Origin: Ancalomicrobiaceae bacterium S20
GTDB taxonomy: Bacteria; Pseudomonadota; Alphaproteobacteria; Rhizobiales; Ancalomicrobiaceae
Length of the DNA stretch: 64,000 nt
NCBI GenBank assembly: GCA_040269895.1
Contig: CP158568.1
Location: forward strand, 1,954,716-2,018,715
Direction: 5' to 3'
Shown here: positions 52,597-60,796 of the stretch, in pieces
Position numbering within the stretch: the first letter of the stretch is position 1
Layout of the letters: each line of letters starts with the position of its first letter
The notes under the pieces: model-generated
Told to the model about the DNA's origin: nothing
What the model saw: the letters and a program-made list of their open reading frames with translations, nothing else
The model's database searches: none
Program-made: the position numbers and the translations under genes

Positions 52597-53511
52597 TCAG
52601 GACGACTTCTTCTTGCGCAGCTCGTCGACGAACTTGTTCAGCTCGATGATCGGCTTGTAGACGTCGTTGCTGGTCGGCTGGAACGGCTCGTTCTTGCCGT
52701 CCGAGAGCTTGTCGAAAGCGGCCTTGTCCTTGGTCGACGCCTCGAAGAAGGCATTGCGGATCTTGGCCTTGAGGTCTTCCGGCAGGGTGTTCAGATAGGC
52801 GACCGGCGAGTTGACGATCTGCTCGGACTTGTAGAGGACGCGGAAATCGTCCTTCTTGGCCATGCCCTTGGTGACCATGCGGGTCAGGTTGGAATCGTCT
52901 TCCGAGTTCCACCAGTTGGCGGCGACATCGACAGTGCCCTGCTGCAGCGCGATGACCGCGTTCTCATGGCTGCCGGTGTAGACGACCTTGCCGAAGAAGG
53001 TCTCCGGATCGATCTTCATCGAATTGAGCGCGAAGCGCGGCACGTTGTTGCCCGAGGTCGAGTTCGGGTCGACGAGGCCGAGGTTCTTGCCCTTCAGGTC
53101 CTCGATCTTCTGATAGGGGCTGTCCTTCTTCACGTAGAAGACGGAATAGTAGCCCTTGACGCCGCCCTTGGAGACTTCGATCGCGAAGGCCGAGATGTCG
53201 GCGCCGGTCATCAGCGCGCGGGCGAAGGACGACGGGCCGTAGTAGCCGATGTGGATCTGGCCGGCGCGCTGGCCCTCGATCACCGCGGCGTAGTCCTGCG
53301 CGACACGCAGGGTCACCTTGGTGCCGATCTCCTTGGAGAGGTACTCCATGAAGGGGGCGAGGCGCTCGGAGACGCCGGCGGCGTTCTCGGACGGCACGTA
53401 GGCGAAGACGAGCTCCGGATACTTGGCCTTCCAGTCCTGGGCCAGCGCCGGGGTGGCGACGACGGCGAGCGAAGCGGCGAGCGTGCCGAGAACGGCGCGA
53501 CGGGTGAACAT
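52597..53511 (-). CDS. phnD: Phosphonate ABC transporter substrate-binding protein
   Basis: Periplasmic receptor for phosphonates. The 304-residue product has a signal peptide with an RR pair (FTRRAVLGTLAASLAVVATPALA, cleaved before QDWK), FAYVPSENAAGVSERLAPFMEYLSKEIG, YAAVIEGQRAGQIHIGYYGPSSFARAL (about residues 74-100), LVDPNSTSGNNVPRFAL and TGSHENAVIALQQGTVDVAANWWNSE, all typical of PhnD. Follows phnC by 93 bp. Confidence 0.97.
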   Translation of the reverse strand: MFTRRAVLGTLAASLAVVATPALAQDWKAKYPELVFAYVPSENAAGVSERLAPFMEYLSKEIGTKVTLRVAQDYAAVIEGQRAGQIHIGYYGPSSFARALMTGADISAFAIEVSKGGVKGYYSVFYVKKDSPYQKIEDLKGKNLGLVDPNSTSGNNVPRFALNSMKIDPETFFGKVVYTGSHENAVIALQQGTVDVAANWWNSEDDSNLTRMVTKGMAKKDDFRVLYKSEQIVNSPVAYLNTLPEDLKAKIRNAFFEASTKDKAAFDKLSDGKNEPFQPTSNDVYKPIIELNKFVDELRKKKSS

Positions 53512-53604
53512 GGTTTCTCTCTCCCGGTATCGGACCCTCGGGCGGATGCCGGAGGGGGTGTTCGGCGGCGACCGGGACGGACCCGACCGCGACGCGGAAT
53601 GGGG

Positions 53605-54396
53605 TCAGGCGTGGGCGAGCGCCTTGGGCGCGGCCGCGTGGTGATCGTCCATCACCTCGCCGGCCTCCAGGCCATAGAGCTCGCGCGCGACGTCCTCGGT
53701 CAGGTCGAAGCCGCGGCCGTCGAACACGACGCGGCCGGCCGACATGCCGATCAGCCGGTCGCAATAGGCGCGGGCCAGATCGAGCGAATGCAGGTTGCAG
53801 AGCACGGTGATGCCGAACTCCTTGTTCACCCGTTGCAGCGCGTCCATGACGATCTTGGTGTTGCGCGGATCGAGCGAGGCGATCGGCTCGTCGGCGAGCA
53901 GGATCTTGGGCTCCTGGACCAGGGCGCGGGCGATCGCCACGCGCTGCTGCTGGCCGCCGGAGAGGCTGTCGGCGCGCTGATGCGCCAGATTGCCGATATC
54001 GAAGGCCTCGAGCGCGGCGAGCGCGATGGCGCGGTCGTCCTTGCTCCACAGGTTCAGCACGCTGCGCGGCGTCGAGACCTTGTTGAGCCGGCCCATCAGC
54101 ACGTTGGTCAGCACATCGAGGCGTCCGACCAGATTGAACTGCTGGAAGATCATGGCGCAGTCGGCGCGCCAGGCGCGCAGGCCCGCGCCCTTCAACGAGG
54201 AGACCTCGCGATCACCGAAGCCGATCGTACCCTCGGAGGGATCGACCAGCCGGTTGATCAGGCGCAGCAGCGTCGACTTGCCGGCACCCGAGCGACCGAT
54301 GACGCCGACAAAGGCGCCGGGCTCGATCGACAGCGACACGTCCCCGACGGCGGTCTTGTTGCCGAATCGTCGGGACAGGCGATCGATGACGAGCAT
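53605..54396 (-). CDS. phnC: Phosphonate ABC transporter ATP-binding protein
   Basis: ATPase of the phosphonate importer, 263 residues: Walker [26 protein letters not shown] (about residue 35), Q-loop [23 protein letters not shown] (PhnC-specific), signature [15 protein letters not shown], Walker [24 protein letters not shown] and H-loop. First gene of phnCDEE. In the 97-bp upstream gap CCGTCAC (54465-54459) is a weak Pho half-site with a poor partner, so its own regulation is uncertain. Confidence 0.97.
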   Translation of the reverse strand: MLVIDRLSRRFGNKTAVGDVSLSIEPGAFVGVIGRSGAGKSTLLRLINRLVDPSEGTIGFGDREVSSLKGAGLRAWRADCAMIFQQFNLVGRLDVLTNVLMGRLNKVSTPRSVLNLWSKDDRAIALAALEAFDIGNLAHQRADSLSGGQQQRVAIARALVQEPKILLADEPIASLDPRNTKIVMDALQRVNKEFGITVLCNLHSLDLARAYCDRLIGMSAGRVVFDGRGFDLTEDVARELYGLEAGEVMDDHHAAAPKALAHA

Positions 54397-54492
54397 GTAC
54401 GGGTTCCTCCGGCCGTTGCGACCGGAGCCGATCCCTAGTCCCGTTCCTTGAAGCTCCTGTGACGGTCGGCGCCGAAACGCCGCCGCGTCATT

Positions 54493-55110
54493 TCACCAGT
54501 CGATGACCGTGATGCCCGGCCAGATCGCCGCAGCTCGCGCGCCCTTGGCATGATGGGTCTTTCGGTTGTCGCCGACGTAATTCGGCCGGATGATCAACCC
54601 GAAAATATCCTGAAGCCCGAACGGGGCGCAGACGTCGATTCGACCATCGGCTTCCAGTCGGACCGCGACGGCGTGGGTCTTCGAGGCGTAGCGGATCAGG
54701 CTCTCGTCGGCCGAGGCGAGCGGCGGATAGGGGAAGCCGAAGCGCTGCTCGAACCACAGATGCACGCGCGCCTGATTGCGCACTTCGACCGGCCCGGCGA
54801 GCACGTCCGCGAGGCCGGCCGTCGCCGCCTCGACCCGCCGGATCACGGCGTCCTCGGCCTCATAAGAGGGGTCCGACGGATCGAAATAGATCACGTCGTA
54901 GTCCTTGAGGCCGGTGCCGCGCGGCAGGCCGGTCAGCGCGTTCCAGACCGTCTGATAGATCGCGCCGGAGGTGATCCGCCATTGCGGCAGGTCGAGGTCG
55001 CGCAAGGCACCCAGCAGCGCCATCAGGCCCGGATCCGCCCGCACGATGGCGATCAGGCGAGCCTCGAGATCGGCGGACGGCACGGCCGCTGCGGCGGTCG
55101 AGGCACTCAT
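54493..55110 (-). CDS. Nucleotidyltransferase family protein (NTP_transf_6 type)
   Basis: A 205-residue protein with the pattern of the PF06042 nucleotidyltransferase-like family: LPQWRITSGAIYQTVWNALTGLPRGTGLKDYDVIYFDPSDPSYEAEDAVIRRVEAA (about residues 40-95, with the D-x-D-type acidic pair in KDYDVIYFD), VHLWFEQRFGFPYPPLASADESLIRYASKTHAVAVRL and DVCAPFGLQDIFGLIIRPN. The substrate is unknown. ATG 55110 begins just before the conserved region. Same strand as phnC but upstream of it; divergent from the second hexapeptide transferase. Confidence 0.88.
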   Translation of the reverse strand: MSASTAAAAVPSADLEARLIAIVRADPGLMALLGALRDLDLPQWRITSGAIYQTVWNALTGLPRGTGLKDYDVIYFDPSDPSYEAEDAVIRRVEAATAGLADVLAGPVEVRNQARVHLWFEQRFGFPYPPLASADESLIRYASKTHAVAVRLEADGRIDVCAPFGLQDIFGLIIRPNYVGDNRKTHHAKGARAAAIWPGITVIDW

Positions 55111-55271
55111 GGGACAAGCTCGCAAGGATCGGAGGGTTGCGCGGAAGGCGGCGCCTGGCCGGGCCGTCATCGAACCGTCGCAGGGCGGCGGCAAGGGAGG
55201 CGGACCTCGAAACCGGACATCACGTGGGGTCGCCTGCGCTCGCGCAACAGCGCCCCCCAAGGAGACGCCCC

Positions 55272-55889
55272 ATGGCCAAGAAACTCGGCCTCGAACCGCT
55301 GATCGACCCGACCGCGATCGTCCGCGATTCGAGCTTCGGCCGCTACACGGAAGTCGGCGCGCGGACCATGATCGCCGAGAGTTCGTTCGACGACTATTCC
55401 TATGTCGTCAATGATTCCAACATCATCTACACCACCGTCGGCAAGTTCGTGTCGATCGCGGCGATGACCCGCATCAACCCGGGCAATCATCCGATACACC
55501 GGGTCACGCAGGCCCATTTTACCTATCGCGCCTCGTCCTATTTCGAGGGCGAGGAGGACGATCACGCCTTCTTCGACTGGCGCCGCGCCCATGCGGTGAC
55601 GATCGGCCACGACGTCTGGATCGGCCATGGCGCGATCATTCTGCCCGGCCGCACCATCGGCAACGGGGCCGTGGTCGCCGGCGGCGCGGTCGTGACCAAG
55701 GACGTCGATCCCTATACGATCGTCGCCGGCGTACCGGCGAAGCCGGTGAAGCGCCGGTTTCCCGAGCCGATCGCCGAGCGCATCCAGGCGCTCGGCTGGT
55801 GGGACTGGAGCCACGATCGGCTGCGCGCGGCGCTGCCCGACATCCGGGCTCTGGACATCGAGGCCTTCCTGGAGAAATACGGCGGCTGA
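55272..55889 (+). CDS. Phosphonate-type hexapeptide-repeat acyltransferase (copy 2)
   Basis: A 205-residue paralogue of the transferase inside the phn operon (45066-45713), with the same layout: GRYTEVGARTMIAESSFDDYSYVVNDSNIIYTTVGKFVSIAAMTRINPGNHPIHRVTQAHFTYRASSYF, then [62 protein letters not shown] and a WWDW-H-LR-ALPDIRALDIEAFLEKY end. AAGGAGAC precedes the ATG. Located outside the phn operon, 0.9 kb beyond phnC, and followed by an FAD oxidase gene. Confidence 0.9.
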   Translation: MAKKLGLEPLIDPTAIVRDSSFGRYTEVGARTMIAESSFDDYSYVVNDSNIIYTTVGKFVSIAAMTRINPGNHPIHRVTQAHFTYRASSYFEGEEDDHAFFDWRRAHAVTIGHDVWIGHGAIILPGRTIGNGAVVAGGAVVTKDVDPYTIVAGVPAKPVKRRFPEPIAERIQALGWWDWSHDRLRAALPDIRALDIEAFLEKYGG

Positions 55890-55942
55890 CGCCCCTTCGT
55901 CCCGAACGAGGGGGTCTGAGGTTCCTTTGCCGGAGAAGCCCC

Positions 55943-57232
55943 GTGATCATCAGCCGCCCGACGCGTGACCAGAGTGCGACCGCCCGCCGGCCGATCGATC
56001 TGGCAAAGATCGACGTGGCGGTGATCGGCGCCGGCGCGGCCGGGCTCGCGGCGGCGCGGCGGCTCAGGGCCGGCGGGCTCGCGACCGTCGTGCTGGAGGC
56101 GCGCGGCCGGATCGGCGGGCGCGCCTTCACCGTGACCAAGAGCGGCCTTCCGCTCGATCTCGGCTGCGGCTGGCTGCATTCGGCCGACGTCAACCCGTGG
56201 GTCGACAAGGCGCGCGCGCTCGGCTTCCGCATCGACGAGACGCCGCCGCCGTGGTTCCGGCAGACCGACGACCTCGGCTTTTCCCGTGCCGAGCAGACGG
56301 CCTATCAGACGGCGTCCGACGCCTTCTACGACCGCCTCGAAGCGGCCAAGGACGCCGAGCCGGACCAGCCGGCGGCCGCGCATCTCGAAGCCGGCAATCG
56401 CTGGAACCCGCTGATCGATGCGATCAGCTCCTACGTCAACGGCGTCGAGCTCGACCGGCTGTCGACACGCGACTTCGGCCGCTATGCCGACACGGAAGTC
56501 AACTGGCGTGTCGGCCAAGGCTATGGCGCGCTGATCGCCGCCTATGGCGCCGATGTCGACGTGCTCACCGACTGCCCGGTCCGGCAGGTCGACCATCGCG
56601 GACCGGGCGTCGTGCTCGACACCGGGCGCGGCGAGATCCGCGCCAAGGCGGCGATCGTCGCGGTGCCGACGCCTATCATCGCGCGGGAGACGCTGACGTT
56701 CCTGCCGAAGCTTCCGGCGAAGATCGAGGCCGCGCATGCGTTGCCGCTCGGGCTCGCCAACAAGATCCTGTTCGGCCTGCCGCGCCCGGAGGTTTTCGCC
56801 GAGAACGGGCACCTGATCGGCTCGACCACGACGGTCGCGACCGGCAGCTACGATCTTCGGCCGCTGGGACGTCCGATCATTGAGGGCTATGTCGGCGGCC
56901 GGCTCGCGGCCGAGCTGGAGGCAGCCGGCGAACGCGCCTTCGCCGACTTCGCAGCGGCGGAGCTGATCGGGCTCATGGGCGCGGAGATCCGCAAGGAGCT
57001 CGTGTTTCTCACCGCGACGGCCTGGGGCTCGGACCCGTGGTCGCTCGGCTCCTATTCGGCCGCCCTGCCCGGCGGCGCCGAGCAGCGGGCCGTGCTCGCG
57101 GCTCCCGTCGGCACCAATCTCTTCTTTGCCGGCGAAGCAACATCGATGCACGACTTCTCGACCGCCCACGGCGCCTACCGGAGCGGGATCGCCGCTGCCG
57201 AGGCCGCGCTTGCAGTCATTTCAAGGGGTTAA
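55943..57232 (+). CDS. FAD-dependent amine oxidase family protein
   Basis: A 429-residue flavoprotein with an N-terminal dinucleotide-binding motif VAVIGAGAAGLAAARRLRAGGLATVVLEARGRIGGRAFT (about residues 25-63) and the C-terminal FAD motif LFFAGEATSMHDFSTAHGAYRSGIAAAEAAL (about 393-423), typical of flavin monoamine oxidases. GTG 55943 is the start because GGAGAAG lies 4 nt before it. It follows the hexapeptide transferase by 53 bp and may be co-transcribed. The amine substrate cannot be predicted. Confidence 0.9.
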   Translation: MIISRPTRDQSATARRPIDLAKIDVAVIGAGAAGLAAARRLRAGGLATVVLEARGRIGGRAFTVTKSGLPLDLGCGWLHSADVNPWVDKARALGFRIDETPPPWFRQTDDLGFSRAEQTAYQTASDAFYDRLEAAKDAEPDQPAAAHLEAGNRWNPLIDAISSYVNGVELDRLSTRDFGRYADTEVNWRVGQGYGALIAAYGADVDVLTDCPVRQVDHRGPGVVLDTGRGEIRAKAAIVAVPTPIIARETLTFLPKLPAKIEAAHALPLGLANKILFGLPRPEVFAENGHLIGSTTTVATGSYDLRPLGRPIIEGYVGGRLAAELEAAGERAFADFAAAELIGLMGAEIRKELVFLTATAWGSDPWSLGSYSAALPGGAEQRAVLAAPVGTNLFFAGEATSMHDFSTAHGAYRSGIAAAEAALAVISRG

Positions 57233-57242
57233 CCTAGGGAGA

Positions 57243-57268
57243 GCGCCCGGTTTCTCGGAACCGGGCGC
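57243..57268 (+). terminator. Hairpin after the amine oxidase gene
   Basis: A perfect 10-bp stem (57243-57252 with 57259-57268) with a 6-nt loop, 10 bp after the stop codon. There is no T-run downstream, so termination may be inefficient. Confidence 0.55.
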
Positions 57269-57348
57269 CGCGCCGCCGGTTGTTCGGGCGAGCGTTGCGC
57301 CGGCCGTTATAGGGCCGGCAGCGACGTCCAACCCGAGGAGTTCACCCC

Positions 57349-58014
57349 ATGAACAAGCTCATGCTGGCCGGCGCCGTCGTCGGTCTCGGCGCCGCACTCG
57401 CGGCCACCCCTGCCCTCGCGCAGTCCAAGCAGAACCGCCAGGAAGCGAAGTTCGTCCACGACGCGATCGAGGGCAATTTCGCCGAACAATCGATGGGCGA
57501 CCTCGCCCAGCAGAACGGCCAGTCCCAGGCGATCAAGGACTTCGGCGCCGAACTGAAGCGCGACCACTCGGCGGCCAATGACAAGGTCATGCCGCTGTCG
57601 CAGCAGGTCGGCGTCCGCGCGCCGAGCGAGCCGAGCGCCAAGCACAAGCAGGACTACGAGAAGCTGGCAAAACTGTCGGGCGCGCGCTTCGATCAGGCCT
57701 TCGCCCAGCACATGGTGATGGACCACAAGCAGGACATCACCAAGTACCAGCGCGCCGCCAGCGGCTCCGGCCCGGTCGCCTCCTACGCGCAGGAGACCCT
57801 GCCGGTGCTCCAGCGCCACCTCGCGACCGCGCAGTCGCTCGCCGGCGGCAATCGCGGCGCCATGGGTGCCGGCTCGGGCTCCGACATGAACATGAACGGC
57901 TCGGCGAGCGGCTCGATGGGCTCCGGCGGCAATCCGTCGATGGGCAACGGCAACTCGACCGGCACCGGCTACGGCTCGGGCTCGTCCGGCGGCCGGGTAC
58001 AGCAGCCGCAGTAG
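57349..58014 (+). CDS. DUF4142 secreted protein
   Basis: A 221-residue exported protein: signal peptide MNKLMLAGAVVGLGAALAATPALA, then a ferritin-like DUF4142 helical domain (EAKFVHDAIEGNFAEQSMGDLAQQNGQSQAIKDFGAELKRDHSAANDKVMPLSQQVGV and FDQAFAQHMVMDHKQDITKYQRAA, about residues 32-137), and a low-complexity Gly/Ser/Asn/Met tail. GAGGAG precedes the ATG. The family occurs in stress and envelope contexts, with no defined activity. A terminator follows. Confidence 0.9.
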   Translation: MNKLMLAGAVVGLGAALAATPALAQSKQNRQEAKFVHDAIEGNFAEQSMGDLAQQNGQSQAIKDFGAELKRDHSAANDKVMPLSQQVGVRAPSEPSAKHKQDYEKLAKLSGARFDQAFAQHMVMDHKQDITKYQRAASGSGPVASYAQETLPVLQRHLATAQSLAGGNRGAMGAGSGSDMNMNGSASGSMGSGGNPSMGNGNSTGTGYGSGSSGGRVQQPQ

Positions 58015-58055
58015 GCGCCGTCCGGTCTTGAAGGACGAACGAGATACCGAGATCG

Positions 58056-58082
58056 AAGGCCGGCGCAGAGCGCCGGCCTTTT
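58056..58082 (+). terminator. Rho-independent terminator after the DUF4142 gene
   Basis: A perfect 11-bp stem (58056-58066 with 58070-58080), all G/C except two closing A-T pairs, followed by T bases at 58079-58082. The convergent nnrS gene stops 31 bp beyond and may share it. Confidence 0.8.
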
Positions 58083-58112
58083 CGCATTTCAGAGGACCAC
58101 GTGCGGCAAGCG

Positions 58113-59321
58113 TCACGGACGCCCAGCCGCACGCGGCCCCGCCAGCACACGGAAATAAGCGGCGACGAACAGGCCGAAGGCGGCGACCCAGGCGAAGGCC
58201 GCGATGTGCAGCCCCTCGAAGGCCCATTCCGGCCGCACCGCCGCACAAATGCGAGCGAGCGTCGCCGCGACCACCGCGAGATAGGCCAGTTGCGCGGCCG
58301 GGCTCGCCACCAGCGCCCGCCCGGTGTGGCCGAGGCTCGCCCGCGACATCACCGCCAGCGACATGGTGCCTACCGCGCCGACGGCCCAGGCGTGCAGGCC
58401 CGCCGAGGCCGGCACCAGGTCGAGCGCGGCGGCGGCATTGAGCGCGAAGCCGAGCGGCACGAAGGCATAGGCCACGTGCAGGATCAGCACGAGCCGGTCG
58501 CGCCAGGTCCGGTCGCCGGCCCAGCGCGCGAACCGGATCGCCTGCAACGCGGCCGAGAGCGCCAGGAGCGCGGCCGTCGATGCCGCCTGCGGCAGGGCAA
58601 TCCAGGCCGCAATCGAGACCACCGCGACCAGCGTCGCGACGATGTCGAAGCGGTTCGGAGTGACCGGCAGCCGGCCGGGGTTTTCGCGCGCGAGCCAGTT
58701 GCGCGTGAAGCTCGGCACGATGCGGCCGCCGATCAGCATGATCAGCAGCACGCCGGCGCCGAGGCCGATGCGGATGCCGTAATGGCCGACCGTATGGTCA
58801 TGGTGGCCGCCGATGACGCCCGAGGCCTCGAGGTGGAAGACCAGATTGCCGATCGCGAAGACGCTCAGGATGCCGACGACCTTCAGATTGCGCCAGTTGC
58901 CGCCAGCGACGACCTCACGGCCGGCGGCGAGCCCGACCAGCACCAGAAAGGCGAGATCGACCGCCGCCGCGAAGCCGAGCGACGTCCAGGCCGAGGTCAG
59001 GATCGCGATCCGGCCGGCGAGCCAGACGGCGGCGAGCACGATGAGCGGCCGGCCCTGCAGGGGCAGGCGGCCGGTCCAGTTCGGAATGGCGGTCAGCAGG
59101 AAGCCCGTGACCATCGCCGGCAGGAAGCCATAGAGCATCTCGTGGACGTGCCAATCGAGGCCCGAGAAGGCGGTCGGCAGGGCGATCTCGCCAAAGTAGG
59201 CCGGTAGCCAGAGCCCGATCGCAATCGCCGCCCAGATCGAGCCGGCGAGGAAGAACGGGCGGAAGCCGTAGGAGAACAACGGCGGGCCGTCATAGGCGGC
59301 GAGACGGGGAATCGGGGCCAT
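58113..59321 (-). CDS. nnrS: NnrS family heme-copper membrane protein
   Basis: NnrS proteins are inner-membrane heme- and copper-containing proteins that help cells withstand NO. The 402-residue product has about 12 helices and the family motifs PPLFSYGFRPFFLAGSIWA at the start, DWHVHEMLYGFLPAMVTGFLLTAIPNWTGRLPLQGRPL (about residues 56-93), GGRIVPSFTRNWLA and HAWAVGAVGTMSLAVMSRASLGHTGR. ATG 59321 is preferred over GTG 59330 because of its GAGAGG spacing. It forms a module with the divergent Crp/Fnr regulator and nirKV. Confidence 0.95.
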   Translation of the reverse strand: MAPIPRLAAYDGPPLFSYGFRPFFLAGSIWAAIAIGLWLPAYFGEIALPTAFSGLDWHVHEMLYGFLPAMVTGFLLTAIPNWTGRLPLQGRPLIVLAAVWLAGRIAILTSAWTSLGFAAAVDLAFLVLVGLAAGREVVAGGNWRNLKVVGILSVFAIGNLVFHLEASGVIGGHHDHTVGHYGIRIGLGAGVLLIMLIGGRIVPSFTRNWLARENPGRLPVTPNRFDIVATLVAVVSIAAWIALPQAASTAALLALSAALQAIRFARWAGDRTWRDRLVLILHVAYAFVPLGFALNAAAALDLVPASAGLHAWAVGAVGTMSLAVMSRASLGHTGRALVASPAAQLAYLAVVAATLARICAAVRPEWAFEGLHIAAFAWVAAFGLFVAAYFRVLAGPRAAGRP

Positions 59322-59746
59322 GGGACGCACCTCTCGAAGGCTGGTATCTGCCCCGATCGATAGGCGCCCCGCCGCGCGTCATCGTTGTCGGGCCGCAAGC
59401 AACGAGGCGATCGTCAGGATTTCCGCCGATTTGTCGGATGATACGGTGGGTTACGCGTCCGTAGGACGCCGCATGCCCAGCATGGCGGCGAGGACGTAAG
59501 ATCTTCTCAGTCGCCGATCGGCCGTTCCGATATTCGTCGGAACAACGCGAAGCCATCCGCCGACGTCTTTCCGGGTGCCGAAGCCGCCGCCCCTCTCCAC
59601 CGTGAAGCGCTGTCGCGCCGGGTCGTGCCCGGCCGCGGTCCGGCGCGCGCGGCGATCCATCCTACCAAAAATCATCCGAAAACATGGCTGTCGCCGCCCG
59701 CGCCCCTCGGGCTGCCGGCGCGAAGCCCATTCAGGACGGAACGACC
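59322..59746. other. 425-bp divergent intergenic region between nnrS and the Crp/Fnr gene
   Basis: Apart from the TTG-N8-CAA site at 59385-59398 nothing definite is seen. Open frames crossing it, such as the extension of the regulator frame upstream to 59684, lack family similarity. Promoters for both flanking genes are expected here. Confidence 0.5.
59385..59398 (-). promoter_or_regulatory. Possible FNR/NnrR-type site upstream of nnrS
   Basis: TTGTCGGGCCGCAA keeps the outer TTG-N8-CAA of FNR/NnrR boxes but its inner bases are not palindromic. Its centre is about 70 bp before the nnrS start, which fits a -41.5 activator position with a short leader. Weaker than the nirK box. Confidence 0.4.
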
Positions 59747-60445
59747 ATGGCCCTGCTCGATCGCTCCCTGCTCGCCGACATGCCGCTCTTCGCCGGCCTC
59801 GGCCCCGCCGCCCTCGACGACATCATCGCCGAGGCGCGCTCCGCCCGCGTCGCCAAGGGGGCGACCGTATTCGAGCAGGACGCCGATGCGACCTCGTTCT
59901 TCGTGCTGCTGCACGGCCATCTGCAGGTGCTCCGGATCACGCCGGCCGGCGCGCAGGTGATCGTGCGCTATGTCGTGCCGGGCGAACTGTTCGGCATCGC
60001 GGTGCAGATGGGCCGCGCGACCTATCCGGCGACCGCGCTCGCGGTGGTCGACAGCGTGGCGCTGTCCTGGTCCTCGATCGCCTGGCCGCGCATGATGGAG
60101 CGCTTCCCGTCGCTGGCGGTCGGCATGATGCGCACGCTCGGGCAGCGGATCGACGACGCCCATGGCCGGGTCGTGGAAATGTCGACCGAGGAGGTCGAGC
60201 GGCGCGTCGCCCATGCGATCCTGCGGCTGGTCAAGCAGGCCGGCCGGCGCGGCGATCGCGGCATCACCATCGATTTCCCGATCTCGCGCCAGGACGTCGC
60301 CGAGATGACCGGCACGACACTGCATACGGTCAGCCGCATCTTGAGTGGCTGGGAGACCCGCGGTCTGGTCGAGGGCGGTCGGCAGAAGATCACGGTCTGC
60401 GATCCGCACCGGCTGTTCCTGCTCGCCGAGAACCGCGCCGAGTGA
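59747..60445 (+). CDS. Crp/Fnr-family regulator, NnrR/DNR-like
   Basis: A 232-residue regulator: cyclic-nucleotide-binding-type beta domain (PLFAGLGPAALDDIIAEARSARVAKGATVFEQDADATSFFVLLHGHLQVLRITPAGAQVIVRYVVPGELFGIAV, about residues 14-86), dimerisation helix, and HTH_Crp (AHAILRLVKQAGRRG... ISRQDVAEMTGTTLHTVSRILSGWETRGLVEGG, about 153-212). It has no N-terminal Cys cluster, so it is not an O2-sensing Fe-S FNR; together with nirK and nnrS this points to an NO-responsive NnrR/DNR type. That assignment is by context. The HTH resembles those reading TTG-N8-CAA sites, two of which occur in this cluster. Confidence 0.88.
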   Translation: MALLDRSLLADMPLFAGLGPAALDDIIAEARSARVAKGATVFEQDADATSFFVLLHGHLQVLRITPAGAQVIVRYVVPGELFGIAVQMGRATYPATALAVVDSVALSWSSIAWPRMMERFPSLAVGMMRTLGQRIDDAHGRVVEMSTEEVERRVAHAILRLVKQAGRRGDRGITIDFPISRQDVAEMTGTTLHTVSRILSGWETRGLVEGGRQKITVCDPHRLFLLAENRAE

Positions 60446-60466
60446 TCGGCATCACCGACACCGTTC

Positions 60467-60730
60467 TCAGGCGCCTTCCGTTTCGATCGCCTCGCGCAGC
60501 GCGGCGAGGAACTTGTCCGGGTTGGCGAAATGCTCCCGGCTCGCATCGGCGACCGTGTGGAAGCACGCGATCGGGCAGCCGACGCACATGAAGCGGAAGT
60601 CGAGGAAGACCCGGATCGTCTCGGGCCAGCGCGACATCACCTCGTCGACGAGCATGTCGAAATCCACATCGCCCGCCGCACCGCGGCGGGTGATGCGCAG
60701 GGCGGTCTCCGCTTCGGCAGTCTCGGTCAT
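60467..60730 (-). CDS. DUF1858 domain protein (redox-disulfide type)
   Basis: An 87-residue protein with the DUF1858 fold: DFDMLVDEVMSRWPETIRVFLDFRFMCVGCPIACFHTVADASREHF. It carries the C-x2-C motif (CVGC) plus a third Cys, typical of the hybrid-cluster-protein-associated redox-disulfide group (TIGR03980-like). Members occur in nitrite/NO clusters and may handle electrons or metal. GGGAGGTTCCG precedes ATG 60730. Third gene of a nirK-nirV-DUF1858 unit; it converges on the Crp/Fnr gene. Confidence 0.88.
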   Translation of the reverse strand: MTETAEAETALRITRRGAAGDVDFDMLVDEVMSRWPETIRVFLDFRFMCVGCPIACFHTVADASREHFANPDKFLAALREAIETEGA

Positions 60731-60796
60731 CGGAACCTCCCTTCGGCAAGAAGCCTGTTGTCGCAAGTGTTTGTGGTTCGGCCTTCACGGATTGAG

